From Sisyra terminalis (Eukaryota; Arthropoda; Insecta; Neuroptera; Sisyridae): a stretch of DNA of 64,000 nt. Shown here piece by piece: positions 1 to 12,276 of this stretch. The stretch is taken from positions 36,219,050 through 36,283,049 of the forward strand of contig OY292277.1 of the NCBI GenBank assembly GCA_958496175.1. The letters are read 5' to 3'. The translations under genes and the position numbers were made by a program. The notes below the pieces were generated by a model that worked only from the letters and a program-made list of their open reading frames with translations, had not been told where the DNA came from and ran no database searches. Each line of letters opens with the position of its first letter. The stretch's first letter is position 1.

Positions 1-526
1 ACTTGTTGTATTTCTTTGCTTATACAATCCTTAAATTCACCGGTTTTTCCTATTTAAAGATGAGAACATCATTCCTATTGACTTTAGTGAAAATTATTAC
101 TGTAAGTACAAAGCAGAGATATAAGTAGTTCATTTTGGTAAGGCAAGACAACAAATAACACTTCACAAAAGAGTATTATATTTATGTAACAATAATACTT
201 TAGGGCAAAAACATTTGCCCTCTATCAAACTATAACAGACACGATTCAATAACAGTATGGCCTATAAAATTCCATTCCCTCTCTTTTAAAATTATAAATC
301 ATCCTTATAATTCATCTAAAATAAGCTTATTTTGGGGACCTCTATATTGGTAAAATCTGGATACACAAATACTATAAAATTAACAAAGAAAAATCAAATT
401 TTTAAAAATATATTTTATATTTTTTTTCCTAATTTCGGAATTTAATGAGAACCATCTTTGTACTTTAGTAATTTATTAAAATTCAGCATTTTTATATTTA
501 GATAGTGAAATTTATCTTTTTTTATA

Positions 527-689
527 ATTGTTTTTACCGTCGCTTTATAACTACTAAGGTCCTTTAGCGACTCTAGGATTAATTAAATCCGTTATCAAGA
601 AATATTGAAAATTTGCACGATACGAGGATTGAACCCACTACCTACTAGTTTTGGAGTGGCCACCTAGACCACTCGACTATCAGTAGGTT
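527..689 (-). mobile_element. tRNA-derived SINE, copy 1, near full length
   Basis: Minus-strand copy of the family described under 60551-60714. Its tRNA-like head reads toward the left, with A box (CGAGTGGTCTAGGTGG) and B box (GGTTCAATCCTCG), and it ends in the shared tail at about 527-545. It sits inside a larger dispersed repeat. Confidence 0.8.
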
Positions 690-1011
690 AATTATTATTG
701 CATTTATCTTGGAGATAAAATTTTATCCATGGGATTAGAGAAAATGTACGTATTGTCACCTAAGAATAGTGATATGTGCAGGATTTATCTAACAGATAAT
801 TTTTATCTATTAAGGGGGTTCTCTCGTAAGATGGGTTTATAAAATCGTTTTTTTTTTGCACAAATTGCTTCCTTACCATGTCTAGAACTCTAGAATATAA
901 TGGTAAAGTATTTTTTTCAAATTGAAAGTCGTTATAAAGATACAAATGAGTTATTTAAATAAAAAATAAAAATAAAGCAAACTATAAAACTATAACGTAG
1001 GCTTAGGACCT

Positions 1012-1098
1012 GGCCTACCTGTAACCGTATGGTCCAGGTGGCCGCTCCAAAACTGGTAGGAGCTGAATTCGATCTTCATATCGAGTAATTTTTGAATT
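1012..1098 (+). mobile_element. tRNA-derived SINE, copy 2, head only, degraded
   Basis: Head of the SINE with the recognisable TGGTCCAGGTGGCCGCTCC and AATTCGATCTTC pieces; the body becomes unrecognisable after about 1098. Confidence 0.6.
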
Positions 1099-1400
1099 AT
1101 GATGTTTTATTTCACCCTAAAGTTGCTGAAAACCTTGTGAGGTTATCAAAATGTGGAAATACCGTCTCAAAATGTAACGAAATATTACTGGTAGCTATCC
1201 GTGAAATATTCACTGCCTACACTGACACAACTGACAAAAATTGACAATTGAAACAAATGAGAACAATGGGATAGTTCAAATTTGAGGCTATGATTATTAT
1301 ATTTGGTTTTCAATCAAACGTATGTATTAACATTTTTTTCTTCTCTGTCTTGGACAGAATATACCAACATTTGCCTATTTTTATATTGATGATTAATAGT

Positions 1401-3568
1401 ATCAATTAAGCTTGGTGTAAATAAATTCGTCATTGTTTAAAAATAAATAAATTAAAGAAATGAAAATAATTAACAAAAAAAAATACTCTTTTTGTTTTAT
1501 TTATAAATAACTTATCACAAAGCTGATTTAGATTTGTACTATAAATTCTTAGAATTTCATAACTTTAATTAGTTTCCAAGAATCAACAAAGAACTGATTT
1601 ACTTATATCAACCAATATACTTGTAACAGATAAAACTATAAATTACTACAGTTCATTAAAACCAAATGGTTTTAATTAAATATACAGGAAAAATTATAAG
1701 GATAACTGAAAGATACGTATGACGTCATTAGGCAATTGCAACATTTTTACACTTTTTAAATATAGCTTGAATCTGGTATTAAAATTCAACAAATTTGGGA
1801 TAATTTTGTTCCTGGGTTCCTAGGAGTTTCTACAATTTTTTCCCCATTTTAAAACATTTTGCAACATTCAGTAATGGTTTATCATTTTAACAACCATTCA
1901 TTATTCCGTTTCTTTTGTTATTACCTTTTCAAGATAAAAATTGAAAAAGTCCTTGGGAAAGTAAGAAAACATTACGAAACGTTTGATGGGTCATTTCTCT
2001 GACTTAAGGTAATCAACCAGATCCTATAAACTCTGAATATTCTAAGGGAAGAACTCTTACTAATTAGCTTTGTGCATTTGGATTGCTTGGATATCTAAAA
2101 TTTATCAAGGAAAGAATGTTTTATTTAGATTTAAAATTTGATTAAAAAAATCGATTCTTAAAACTTATCTATCGATAAATCATTCTTTTTCAAGGGTGAA
2201 TACCTATTTAATCAATTTCAGTCATAAATGGTATGGATTTTTCTTTAAAAAAAAATCTAAAAAAAGATAACGTACAACTTAGAAAGATAATAAATGTTCG
2301 AGAAACGCATCTTATCGACAAACACATACACATTTATTTACCATAAAGAAACACACGGGCACATACCCAAGGGGGTTATTTTTAACTTGAAATATGCATT
2401 ACGTTGCCAGAGCTTCACAAAAATAACTTGAAAAACATTTTCTTAGTCGCATCATCCAAAATAAAATAACATATATAAAAAAAACGAAGACGAAGAAAAA
2501 AACTTTAAAAATTTGGTAAGGAATTTCGGGATGTTAACAGTATAGATAGGGTACGCTCGGAAAAGAAATTGAGTCATTAGGTACGAAGATATCTCATGTT
2601 TTTGGTTTTTTTTCTTCTTGAATATGAAGCGCGTGGCATCTAATTAAAGCCATATTTGGGTTGCTAATGACAAAAGTATATATATTTTTTAATGATTTAA
2701 CCAAAAAAAAATACTCTTCTCAGCTCAATTTTTGAAGCACAGATTATAAAATTTAACTCGTGTTAAATGTTGTTAACTTCTTTTTTTTTCAAATGAGGAA
2801 ATGTCGGAAATTTCATGTTTCACTATTGGCATTTATATTGGAAAACATTTTACGAGGTCGTTTCCATTTAACATTAACAACCAGCAAAAGCGAAAATGTA
2901 ATTAAATTTGGAGTTTTGAAATTATGCGGTAATTTCAGAGATTTTAAATGTGTTTTTATTTGTTTGAAGATGAATAACTTTCCGCAAGACTTTAAACCAA
3001 TCAAAGCTCTTTTTTTACTTTAAATGTACTTCAATTGAAATTTGAAAATAAACCGCTGATATAATGATAAATTATAGTTGATTTAGTTATTAAACTGGTC
3101 CCTGGAAACCTAAGAATTGCCGAAAGATTTTGGTTAACCGGAACTACAATATTGATATTTAACGAAGCCAAAGTCATCAAAATTTATACTAATTCTAATT
3201 TAAAAGATCTTATGTTAAAAACAGTACAGAAATACTTGAAACATATATTTTTTAATCTTATGAAATTCAATAACACAATCATTGTATTTAAATTGATGTT
3301 TGAATGTAGCGGTTGAGGACTACAAAATAACTCTTCTAAGTTATAACCCTATAAAGTAGATAAAATAGGAATCCAAGAAACATAATAATTAACCTTATCC
3401 TGGGAATCCCAACTCAATAAAAACTGTAATACATGTAACATTGTCCATGAGATAATAATAGGATTAGATAAGCTTTTCCCATTTCGCATAGTGGGATTGT
3501 TTAACAAATTGCACGCTACAAATACTTCAAATTTGAGTGTATTAAAAAAGAAAATGTGGCAGAGGTTT
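1401..3568. other. Gene-free A+T-rich stretch
   Basis: No gene or RNA recognised. Open frames at 2760-3023 (both strands) show no family features, codon bias or splice context. Confidence 0.5.
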
Positions 3569-3712
3569 TCTGGTGGACGAGTGGTTAAGGTGGCCGCTTC
3601 AAAATTGATAGTTAATGAATTCAAATCACGTGAAAGGTAAATTTTCAATATTTCTGAGTTTACCAATTTGTTTTAAGCCTAGAGTCTCCTAAAGACTTTA
3701 GTTGTCGTCATA
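3569..3712 (+). mobile_element. tRNA-derived SINE, copy 3
   Basis: Plus-strand copy: A-box region GGACGAGTGGTTAAGGTGG, then a diverged B box, then the shared body with the CTAGAGTC block and tail truncated near GTCGTCAT. The A-box form here (GAGTGGTTAAGG) is closest to tRNA-Leu/Ser. Confidence 0.75.
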
Positions 3713-4026
3713 CAAAACAATATGATGGATTAATCTAAAAATAAAAGTAAAAAACACAAACGGGTTGAAAAGAAATGCAAAGATATTTATATCGAAAATA
3801 TTAATAGTATTAAACAATTCGAAACGAATTATACTAAAGTTTACAGATGAATAACTGTAACTTATCTTAGGCGTAATTGGTTTCATAATTGTTATCATTT
3901 AAAATTACGAAAATAAAGCTTTGAACTAACACTTTAAAGAAACTTTTTTATGTTTGTTTTTCACAAATTAAATTTCTTAACAGAAAAGAAATGTGAAATT
4001 CCTATTACATTGGATTTTTTTTAACA

Positions 4027-4144
4027 GAAACTAGTAGGTATTGAATTCAAATCAAGCAACGAACAAATTTTTAATACTTCTCAGTTAACTGATTTTTATA
4101 AACGCTAGAGTCGCAAAAAACATTGGGAATTACAAAAAAATGGT
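4027..4144 (+). mobile_element. tRNA-derived SINE, copy 4, 5'-truncated and degraded
   Basis: Begins at the ACTAGTAGGTA block and continues through AATTCAAATC (B box remnant), TTAATACTTCTC and CTAGAGTCGC. It lacks the A-box end. The 5' truncation is typical of LINE-driven insertion. Confidence 0.6.
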
Positions 4145-5049
4145 AAGTGGCCAATCAAAAAGAAACTTAGAAAAAAAAATATCTACTGTACATTACTTGA
4201 CCTAAACAGTGGCTCACCAATACCAAAGTGATAAATTTCCTTTAAAATTTTAAATTAATTTAAAATGTTTGGCATATTTTATACAAAAAATGATCATCAT
4301 ATGGAACGCAAATCAAATATTTTTCCTTGTCCCATAAAAATTTGAATATTTTTAGATCTTTAATGGGAAATTAGTTCTGCTCATTTATTATCGTCTTTTT
4401 TTATCTTAAATGGTTTCCATTGATAACAAGGCAACCAAAAAATGTTCCATCCATCATTCCTGGTAAATACCTAAGCAAACATTTATCTTCTTTCCCTTAC
4501 ACTTAACACGGTCGTAAATGCATCCCTTTAACAATTTCAACAAGATGACACGTTTATTTTCGTCTTCCAAATAAAACGTAGGAAATTTCATCGCCATTGA
4601 AGAAAAAAAAACACTCTAGTAACAGACAAATTTTACGATAGTGCATTAAATTCATCTAAGAACAATTAACAGTTTTCCTCCGTGAAAAGGGAATATGTGA
4701 TTTTCTTTTATTTTTATGGATGATGTAAACAAAGAATCTCTTATACTATTTTTTGTTCTTGACAATTAAAAATATAAAAAACATAGCCCTAAGTTTGTCA
4801 TTTTTAAAATGCTCAATATTTCTTAACTACTTCTAAACTCACATTTAATCTTCAGCTAAAAGTTATTACCAAACGCATGAATATCGCTTTCGGAATGCCT
4901 TTGATTTATTCTGCTATTCAAAAAATTATTCGATTTAGTTAGTAAGGGGTTGAAAACTTCACAATAGCTTCATAAAAACTCATTTCAACCTATTATCAAC
5001 TAACCTAGGTATAAAAAAAATATTTAATGTTTTTTTTAATTTTCAAATT

Positions 5050-5090
5050 AGCCACGTTTCGTTACGTATTGTAACTTCATCAGGCTTCTT
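5050..5090 (-). ncRNA. Hammerhead-ribozyme-like motif A
   Basis: Order fits a type I hammerhead: stem I side AAGC, core CTGATGA, stem II GTTAC-AATAC-GTAAC, core GAAA, tiny stem III AC/GT, then stem I return GCT. The base at the cleavage position appears to be G, which would block cleavage, so this is a relic. Confidence 0.45.
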
Positions 5091-5170
5091 CAATGACAAA
5101 AAACATTTAAGTTTCAGTTTAAATTCAATAAATTTTTTTTTTTGTTTTATTGAGTTGTGCGTGATTCAAG

Positions 5171-5210
5171 AAGTTTGATGAAGTTACGATACGTAACGAA
5201 ACGTTGTTAA
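5171..5210 (+). ncRNA. Hammerhead-ribozyme-like motif B
   Basis: Inverted partner of motif A. Stem II GTTAC/GTAAC and GAAACGTT are kept, but the first core base is T instead of C and stem I is weak. The position for cleavage (T) is permitted. Confidence 0.4.
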
Positions 5211-5544
5211 TTTGAAAATTAAAAAACATTAAATAAAAAATAAAAAAATCCGATCTTAAATAACCTGAATTGCCTTTTTTTTACCTAGATATTTTAAAAC
5301 ACCATTACAGAATTAAACACTATTCCAAAACCGATATTTAAATGTATGATTGGAAATTGGACCTATCTTTCGATTATTTTTTTTTCGCAGAAAAACTTTC
5401 GAAAAATTGATTTTCAAATAACTTGTTTTCGAATAATTTACCGGCAATCTAAGAAACGTAATGTAAGGTCAATATTTGAGGGTATAAATCAAAATATGGA
5501 TATTCAAAAACCGAAAATAAAATAAAGCTTTCCGATGTACAGGA

Positions 5545-5685
5545 GGCTATTGAAACTGTTGAAACTAGATACTGGGTTCGAATTTCGTAACGAGCAAATT
5601 TTCTAACATTTCTCGGTTAACGGATTTTTATAAACCCTAGAGTTCTGAGAAATCATAGCGATTGTAAAACGCCGGTAAATAACAA
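5545..5685 (+). mobile_element. tRNA-derived SINE, copy 5, degraded head
   Basis: B box GGGTTCGAATTTCG, body TTTCTCGGTTAACGG and CCTAGAGT, and an intact 3' tail CGGTAAATAAC. The A-box end is eroded. Confidence 0.7.
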
Positions 5686-7231
5686 ATCAAATCAATTTAT
5701 TTACACTATTTTTATGTAACACTAACGGTAAGTAGATCTGAATTCAAGAGGCACGTTCCCAAGAGAAATAATATGGTTTAACATTGCAATAACCATTGTA
5801 ATAATGGTAATAAAAATAAACATTTGAATAAATTCACTTGTGAACTTTTCTATCCTTGAATTTTAAACGTAGAAAACTTCCAGTGTGCGACATTAAATCT
5901 GAATAAAATAAGACAATTTTCTTGGTCACTGGGTCGTCAAGGTGAAGCAAAGCCATTCATACTTACGCCTTGACTATGAAAGAAATAGAGATGCAGAATT
6001 TTTATGATATTCCAAGAATAATAAGACTAACGAACCTATTGTTCCATAAAAAATGTAATCAAATCATGTTTTCAAATAAAACTCTTTTCTCTTAAGTTGC
6101 ACCAACATATAATTAAACGCCTTCTCCATTCGCCCATTATTAAATTAAATTAATTCAATTAAATTCATTGAACAGTCATTTCCAAACTGTGGTCTTCGTC
6201 TCAGTAACGGGATTTGTTGTATATGCATATTTAAATAAATTGGTAATTGTTTCCAAGAGAGTGGATTAGAACTGGAAGATTGCATTTTTTTTTGTAATTC
6301 GAAAAATTTAATAGAGAAATTATAATGCCAGATATGTACACAAAAGAGATTGTTTCAATCTTATGTTATTTAAATAAATTATGTACTACTAAAAGGTTAA
6401 AAAGAAATGAGAAATTGATTCAGTTTTTAGAAAATATGTTTCAAGTTTCTTTATGAATCTTTAATTTCCAACTTGCTAACAATAAATCAATATTTTAAAG
6501 ACAGTTTATCGATTTAAGTGATATGTGACCTGGTTGAAATGTCTTTTACTATTATTTGTTACTGTTACTATATTTAAGAATACTATTAATACTACAATAA
6601 TACTAAGAATACTATTATGTTACTATAATTCTTACTGTTAATTGTGTCATTGGACACAACTAACCCACGAGTGTTGAAAGTGTGACATATTACAATTATT
6701 GCCAAGAGGCAGATGGTGTAAAATTAAAATTTGTAAAAAAAAGAAAATTTGGTAAATTACACTAAGCGTCGATATTTTCACATTTAGATAGCGATATTTA
6801 TGACCCAGATAAAATTTTATCCGGAGGATAGGGAAAACACTACTTTTCTCATCTATGAATCATGTGTAGGATTTATCTGTTAGATAAATCTTACTTATTC
6901 ATCCTACAACCAACTTTTATCTTAACCTTCTAGAAATTGAAAGTTTAACTATCATTAGCTTTTACTAAAATTTATCAGCTAGACATTTTTTTGCTTTCGC
7001 CATTTGTATTCAGCTTAGCAGACAATTATAAACCCAGATTTATTAGTTAGATTGAACCTATACATTTATTTTACCCATGCCATTATTCTTAGGTGAGAAA
7101 ATGTACGTTTTTTTATCCTTCGGATAGAATTTTGTCTGGAAGACAAATTTTCCTATCTAGATGTGAAAATACCAGAATATATTACAAATATATTCTATAA
7201 AAGATTTTATATAAAGACATGCAGCTTTTTT
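5686..7231. other. Gene-free A+T-rich stretch
   Basis: Nothing recognised beyond short A/T runs and ACTATTA-like microrepeats at 6540-6640. Confidence 0.5.
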
Positions 7232-7376
7232 GTCTAATTACTAAGGTCTTTAGCGACTCCAGAGCTAATAAAAATCCGTTATCGAGAAATATTGAAAATT
7301 TGCTCGATACAAGGATCGAACCAAACGCCTACTAGTTTTGGAGCGGCAACCTTGACCACTCGGCCACTTGTAGGCT
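7232..7376 (-). mobile_element. tRNA-derived SINE, copy 6
   Basis: Minus-strand copy with head, B box GGTTCGATCCTTG and CTGGAGTCGCTAAAG body block; the last bases of the 3' tail are missing. Confidence 0.8.
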
Positions 7377-7539
7377 AACTTTACTATTATTTCAAATTAA
7401 AGTAATAAATTAACGGCAAAAAATTGTTGCATTAAAAGTATTAATTTACTTACTATTAATATGGCGAAATTAAATTTAAAATAAGGTAATAGATTTTTAA
7501 ATGATGTAACATATTTAAACCATTATTTTCATTATATTG

Positions 7540-7700
7540 TAAAGCCCGAACTTTCAAGTCGTCCATGAGTGACTCATCATATAGCAATTACGAAAAGATC
7601 TAATAATACTTGATGATCACTGATGAAGTTGCTTGGCAACCGAAATACGTATCAGGAGCAATACGTCATAAATACGATTTTTTTTGAACCTTTGTTCATA
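7540..7700 (+). repeat. Dispersed repeat (copy 1 of 2) with a hammerhead-like core
   Basis: Shares about 150 bases with 51618-51775: the CATAGCAATT-like block, CTTGATG, the hammerhead-like segment, and a T-rich 3' flank with AGTTTATTTTT. The pattern of a hammerhead core in a non-coding end fits a Penelope-like retroelement terminal repeat; no reverse transcriptase is visible nearby. Confidence 0.6.
7611..7662 (+). ncRNA. Hammerhead-ribozyme-like motif C
   Basis: CTGATGA at 7620-7626, stem II GTTGC-TTG-GCAAC (7628-7640), GAAA at 7642-7645, then a self-complementary ATACGTAT (7645-7652) as a loop-free stem III, and C at 7653 as the cleavage base. Stem I is weak (the first pair is A/A). Very short stem III types are known to work as dimers. 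Confidence 0.45.
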
Positions 7701-9870
7701 TTTATATTTATAGTTTATTTTTGTAATCTTTTATATATTTTCTATGGATTATTATTTATAATATATATTTTTTTATAAATTTATAACATTAATTAATGAA
7801 TTGTTTTTTAAGTCGTAAGACTCAATTACTTTTTTACAGGGCGTTTCAACAGCCTTTACACATAATCGTCAGGTAGTATTTTATTTGATATTAATTGTGA
7901 CTCAGAAAAAATGAAATATTTATCAATATTTATAAGAACATTAAAACCTTTACCATTTTTGCCATTAGTCATGATTATTTGCACTCATTTGTTTTTAATA
8001 TTTGACAAAAGCCTTAAGAGATTTGATCCAAAAGTGATCAGTATTGATGATTGTTGACTTCTATTTTTCTGAATGATTTTTTTTTATAAAATAGTACCAA
8101 TTTTGTTACGAAAATATATTTTTATTCAAAAAGGCAATTAACATTTCAATGTTATGATCAACCAATTGTGAAAACTGTTAAATCGTAGCTCTAAATTATT
8201 TGAATTTATCATATTGTTTAGTAAAAAAACATTCCTTTATTTAACTACATATGATATTAAAATAAATTGCTTCATTGTATTAACATAAATTAAATATTTA
8301 ATGTCTTCTCATTGTAATTCTAGGAATTAATCAGTGAAATTATGTTGAAAGTAATATTACAGAAACATAAAAATAAAGATCGACGCACAATTCATCTTTT
8401 ATATTATATAACTTCGTAGAAAAAAACAACTTAAATCTTTTCTACGGAGCTATAAAATTCGAATACATGATAAAAAGTTTTAGAAACACTTCCATCAAAA
8501 AGCAATAACAATGCAATATGGAGAGGAAGAAAAAAGCGTTATTTAAATTTATATCGTGTTATTCCAAATCATCCATTTACGGTATGTTGATCGTGGCAAA
8601 AATTCCAATATAATACAGTTTTGGACACCGTTATATTATATCAAAACGATGAAAGAAAAAAGACGAAGAATGTAACAATCATCAATTGATAAATATCATT
8701 CACAATTAGTTTAAACAATCGCTGTATTGAACAACACGGAACATGTTAATAGCAAGCCGGAAGATAATTCAAGAATTGAAAGAAAATGTTAACATCTTGG
8801 AGGAAAAAAGGAGGAAAACCGACAACACTTACCCAGTGATTGATTGGTTTTATAGTTTTTCCAATCACTCATTTTCGAATTGCACAACTGCACAAATATT
8901 TACTCTGAAGCGTTGGGAAAAATTACACTTTGAACACGAAACCGATTGAATAGCGTAATTGAATTTGCAACTAATTAATATCGCATTGATTTTGTTTGGC
9001 TAAATTTCAGAGAATTTACCCGTAAAAACAAATTACGTCATTTCGAACGAGTGGATGCATTGTGGACGAGACTTTGCCAATTTTTCATCGAAAAAACAAC
9101 AACAAAGATAGAGAAAATAGTAAATATGCAGTTTGTAATGATTTTCCCCGTGGAGGTCTTAAAATTTTTTTTTATGACCAAAGTTTAACCATAATAAATT
9201 TATGAGTGGTGACGTTTACATAAAGTAATGCATTTTAATTAACTATGAGGAATTTAAAGTTATAGTATTTAAAACCGGAAAATTAATTAATTTTTGCTTG
9301 AGAAAACATTAAAAGTAGAATCATAAACATACTAAGAACAAAGTCTAGTGCAAATGATGCTTCGCTTGTTTGCAAATGAGATATGTCTTGGTTATAAGTA
9401 CTCTTTTATCTAATCGTTATTCCTATAGTTTGTCATTTGACATGAAAATTTATTGTAACTCTAAAACGATTTTATAGTTAATGATTCAGGGAATTGAAAA
9501 ACAAAATTTGATTGGTCAGACTTCATAATCCAAGATTTATACTTTACCTAAAATTCCTGGAATTATATTCAAAAATTACTATTTGAACGTTGAATGAACG
9601 TTTACTACGTTGAATTGCTTGTTTGCTTCAACTTGTACCGTTGAAGTCTGTAACGTGGTCATTAAGCAATTCAACGATACTCTTCATTTAAATGCCCTAC
9701 TTGATTTTTTTAAAAACTAGAGTTTCCATTTCATAAGATTGTATACATGTCCCTCTATGTATATCCAGAAGAATCAATTAAGCGATTTCATTTGAAAAAT
9801 AAATGATTTTACAACCGTATATGTTTTATGTCTGTCTGTAACACTATGAAGTTAATATTAATATTAGACA
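7701..9870. other. Gene-free stretch with an unassigned short frame
   Basis: The 68-residue frame at 8743-8949 is Lys/Glu-rich at its start but matches no family I know and lacks a convincing gene context. A 12-base inverse pair, GTTGAATTGCTT and AAGCAATTCAAC, sits near 9609 and 9664. Confidence 0.4.
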
Positions 9871-9878
9871 CTAATTAA

Positions 9879-10587
9879 TAGTGTCCGACCGAAACTAGTT
9901 TTTACAGCCGAAACCGAATTTCGGCATCAGTTTCGGTCGAAACCGAAACTTCCATATAAGGTCCTGTTTTCGTAGAAAAAAAAGTTAATCATAATTAGTC
10001 AGTCTTTACTTTTAAATCCTATAGGTATTCATTAATCATTTAGCCTCTAATATTTGAGCTAAGCAGTAACATAACATTGATTTAATTTTTTTTAGTCCAA
10101 AACCCTATGATTATAACCAATTAAACAAACAATGGTCATTAATCGAGTGAATTTCTTTTTTCAAATAAATTATTTATTTTGAAATATGGGATTGAAAGAA
10201 ATGCGCCTAATATTTCTTTTTAATATTAGTTACGAATAATATAAAGTAATAAAAAAAGTTACAAAACAAAATTACTTTTTATCTCATATGTTTAGGTACA
10301 CAAAATAGAAAGTACTCTTTTTTATATCTTAAAAACAAAATAATTTCTTCTAAACTTTGATCAGTTTTCTTTCAAGCAGAAAAAAAAATAATTAAATATA
10401 GATAATGAACTGAAAGTTATCAGTATTCATAATAGAACAATCAAATAATAAGTGAAAAACAATAATTTTTTCACATTTTTATCTCACGAATTCAGTTTCG
10501 GTTTCGGTTGTAGTTTCGGCTTGACGACAGCCGAAACTTGTTTTTAAGCCGAAACTAGGCCGAACCCGAAAGTTCGGTCGGACACTA
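9879..10587. mobile_element. hAT-like MITE, 709 bp, with 8-bp target-site duplication
   Basis: Ends are inverted: left TAGTGTCCGACCGAA, right reverse complement TAGTGTCCGACCGAA, with further inverted CCGAAAC-rich subterminal blocks. Flanking 8-mers CTAATTAA (9871-9878) and CTAATCAA (10588-10595) match at 7 of 8. TAGTGTCCG-type ends with 8-bp duplications are typical of hAT elements. No transposase reading frame is inside. Confidence 0.85.
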
Positions 10588-10595
10588 CTAATCAA

Positions 10596-12098
10596 TAATA
10601 TTAACATCCCGGTATAGTTTTTCGTATTTTAAAAGTGCATATTGTGCACAGATACTAAATCACAGTAAAAATCTAATCATATAAGAAATCAGAAATATTT
10701 GGATATTTGGTTACCATAATACTTTGAAAGTCCAAAAAAAAAAAACTACTTTATTTCAATTTTTTTAAGAACATCCGTTATTTAAGAATGCCTATATTAA
10801 GTTTTTTAATAAAAAAAGATTCAAATTATTTCTTTTATTTTTTTTAAGTCTTATAATTAATGTTTTTTGTTGCTTTTATATTACAATGTAATTCAAATGA
10901 ATTCAATCGAATCCTTATCTAATTAAAGTGTTTTTTTTGTGTAATACCTAACAATTAAATTCAACACCTGTTACTTCATTTACCTTAAGATTCTAATAGC
11001 ATTGTGCTTTTCATGAAACTCTTTCTTATATTTTTTTAATATAATCCAATTAAATTAACATCAGATTTAAACTCATTAATATTCGAGATTACTGTGAATA
11101 ATCGATTAGACATAGGCAAAGTCAATTATCTTATCACTCTTTAGGAATTCCATTCAAACTTCGAGACTACAATGCATAATTTTAATTAGTTAATAATGAA
11201 TAAATGCAAATTAAGTACTGAAAATATGAAAATGTCTGTATGTAACGTTGACATCACCGAGTCTTTAAATCTTCTTTAAATATGCATGAAATTGCATTAA
11301 ATTATCTTTTCATTTGATGACAAATGACATTTCTTCGTACTTTTTGCATTCATTATTTTAATTTTGAAATATATTTAGCGTTAATAATAGATTATTTTTT
11401 TTATTTTACCATTTCGCTACCTTCCAATCGTATAATGTCACGGATGATGCGAGGCAATAATTTCGAAAATTACAATGCTTAAATTTTGCCGCCTCAGCAA
11501 CAGTGGTTATTTATTTGAATTAGGATCAAAATTGGAGAGAGCACATTATGGAAATGGAATTCCTGAATGGAATCACGTGTGCAAGAAGCATTGAAAATAG
11601 ATTTTGTGACTCTCCCATTTGATTGATAGTTATAATATGTGTCTTGTTTATTTTAACTAAGCATAATAAATTTTCAACTGTTGAGTTATTTTAGTTCTTG
11701 TAAATTTAATTCAACTGAAAGGTTTATGAATTTTTATCAAAGTTAATTGCTTTTCAAGACTTCGCATTTTACTGACAATTTTGGTCAAGGTGTTTCATAC
11801 TATTTTACATGCCACGAATGAATCTTGATTAGAATTCGGAATAAACTTTGTATTTTACTGATTCAAATCAATCTTTTGGAGTAGTATATTATTAAGTTGC
11901 CATGATTATACATTACATTAAGAAAACCTAACGTGAAAAGCTTATAGTAAAAAAGTAATAACTATTGCTATTACCTACATTATTTTTTGAACCTAAAATA
12001 CCAGGAATTTCATATCAAATTTCCTTCCAAAGAGTTCCTATAAAGACATGATCGATTTTCTCCATTACTTTACTTATAATAACAATAAAATGATTTGG
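10596..12098. other. Gene-free A+T-rich stretch
   Basis: No coding, RNA or repeat signal found by eye. Confidence 0.5.
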
Positions 12099-12101
12099 TA
12101 A

Positions 12102-12276
12102 ATCAGGCCATTCACGCTCCGACTTGCAATCCAACTAATGGTCCAACTTTCGAAGTCGAATCTAAAGTCGGACCGTGAATGGTGTTGTTGGAAATTAGAT
12201 GTCTAGCGGATTATTTAGGCGATCCAACTAGTAGTCCGACTAGCAGTACTGCAAGTCGGAGCGTGAGAGACCTGCT
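12102..12276. mobile_element. PIF/Harbinger-like MITE, copy A
   Basis: Inverted ends: left ATCAGGCCATTCACGCTCCG, right reverse complement beginning AGCAGGTCTCTCACGCTCCG. Flanked on both sides by TAA (12099-12101, 12277-12279), the TWA target used by PIF/Harbinger elements. It is non-coding and packed with short internal inverted pieces around AGTCCGACTAG. Confidence 0.75.

Larger units (their letters stand above)
1..1400. repeat. Dispersed repeat family R1, copy 1 (interrupted, continues off the left edge)
   Basis: Three blocks are shared with later copies: 1-100 with AAGATGAGAACATCATTCCT, 405-470 with CTAATTTCGGAATTT, and 1189-1390 with CCGTGAAATATTCACTGCC and TTTGAGGCTATGATTATTAT. SINE copies 1 and 2 and other sequence interrupt it. 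No protein is recognisable; the family type is unknown. Confidence 0.6.
5026..5236. repeat. Inverted repeat pair, each arm carrying a hammerhead-ribozyme-like motif
   Basis: Arms of about 65 bases (about 5026-5092 and 5166-5236) are inverted copies. Read outward toward each end, both contain a (C/T)TGATGA, a 5-bp helix GTTAC / GTAAC, and GAAACGT. The left arm (minus strand) has CTGATGA at 5083-5077 and GAAA at 5060-5057; the right arm (plus strand) has TTGATGA at 5175-5181 and GAAA at 5198-5201. No coding capacity between them. Confidence 0.75.

Noticed and set aside
600..690. tRNA-like sequence with A and B boxes (also at the other SINE heads)
   Set aside because: It cannot fold into a full cloverleaf, lacks an acceptor stem, and is always joined to the same non-tRNA body; it is a SINE head, not a tRNA gene.
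2760..3023. 87-residue frame on the plus strand with an overlapping minus-strand frame
   Set aside because: No recognisable family, no splice or promoter context, A/T-driven composition; chance frames.
8743..8949. 68-residue Lys/Glu-rich frame
   Set aside because: Looks faintly like coiled-coil at the start, but has no homologue I know and no gene context.
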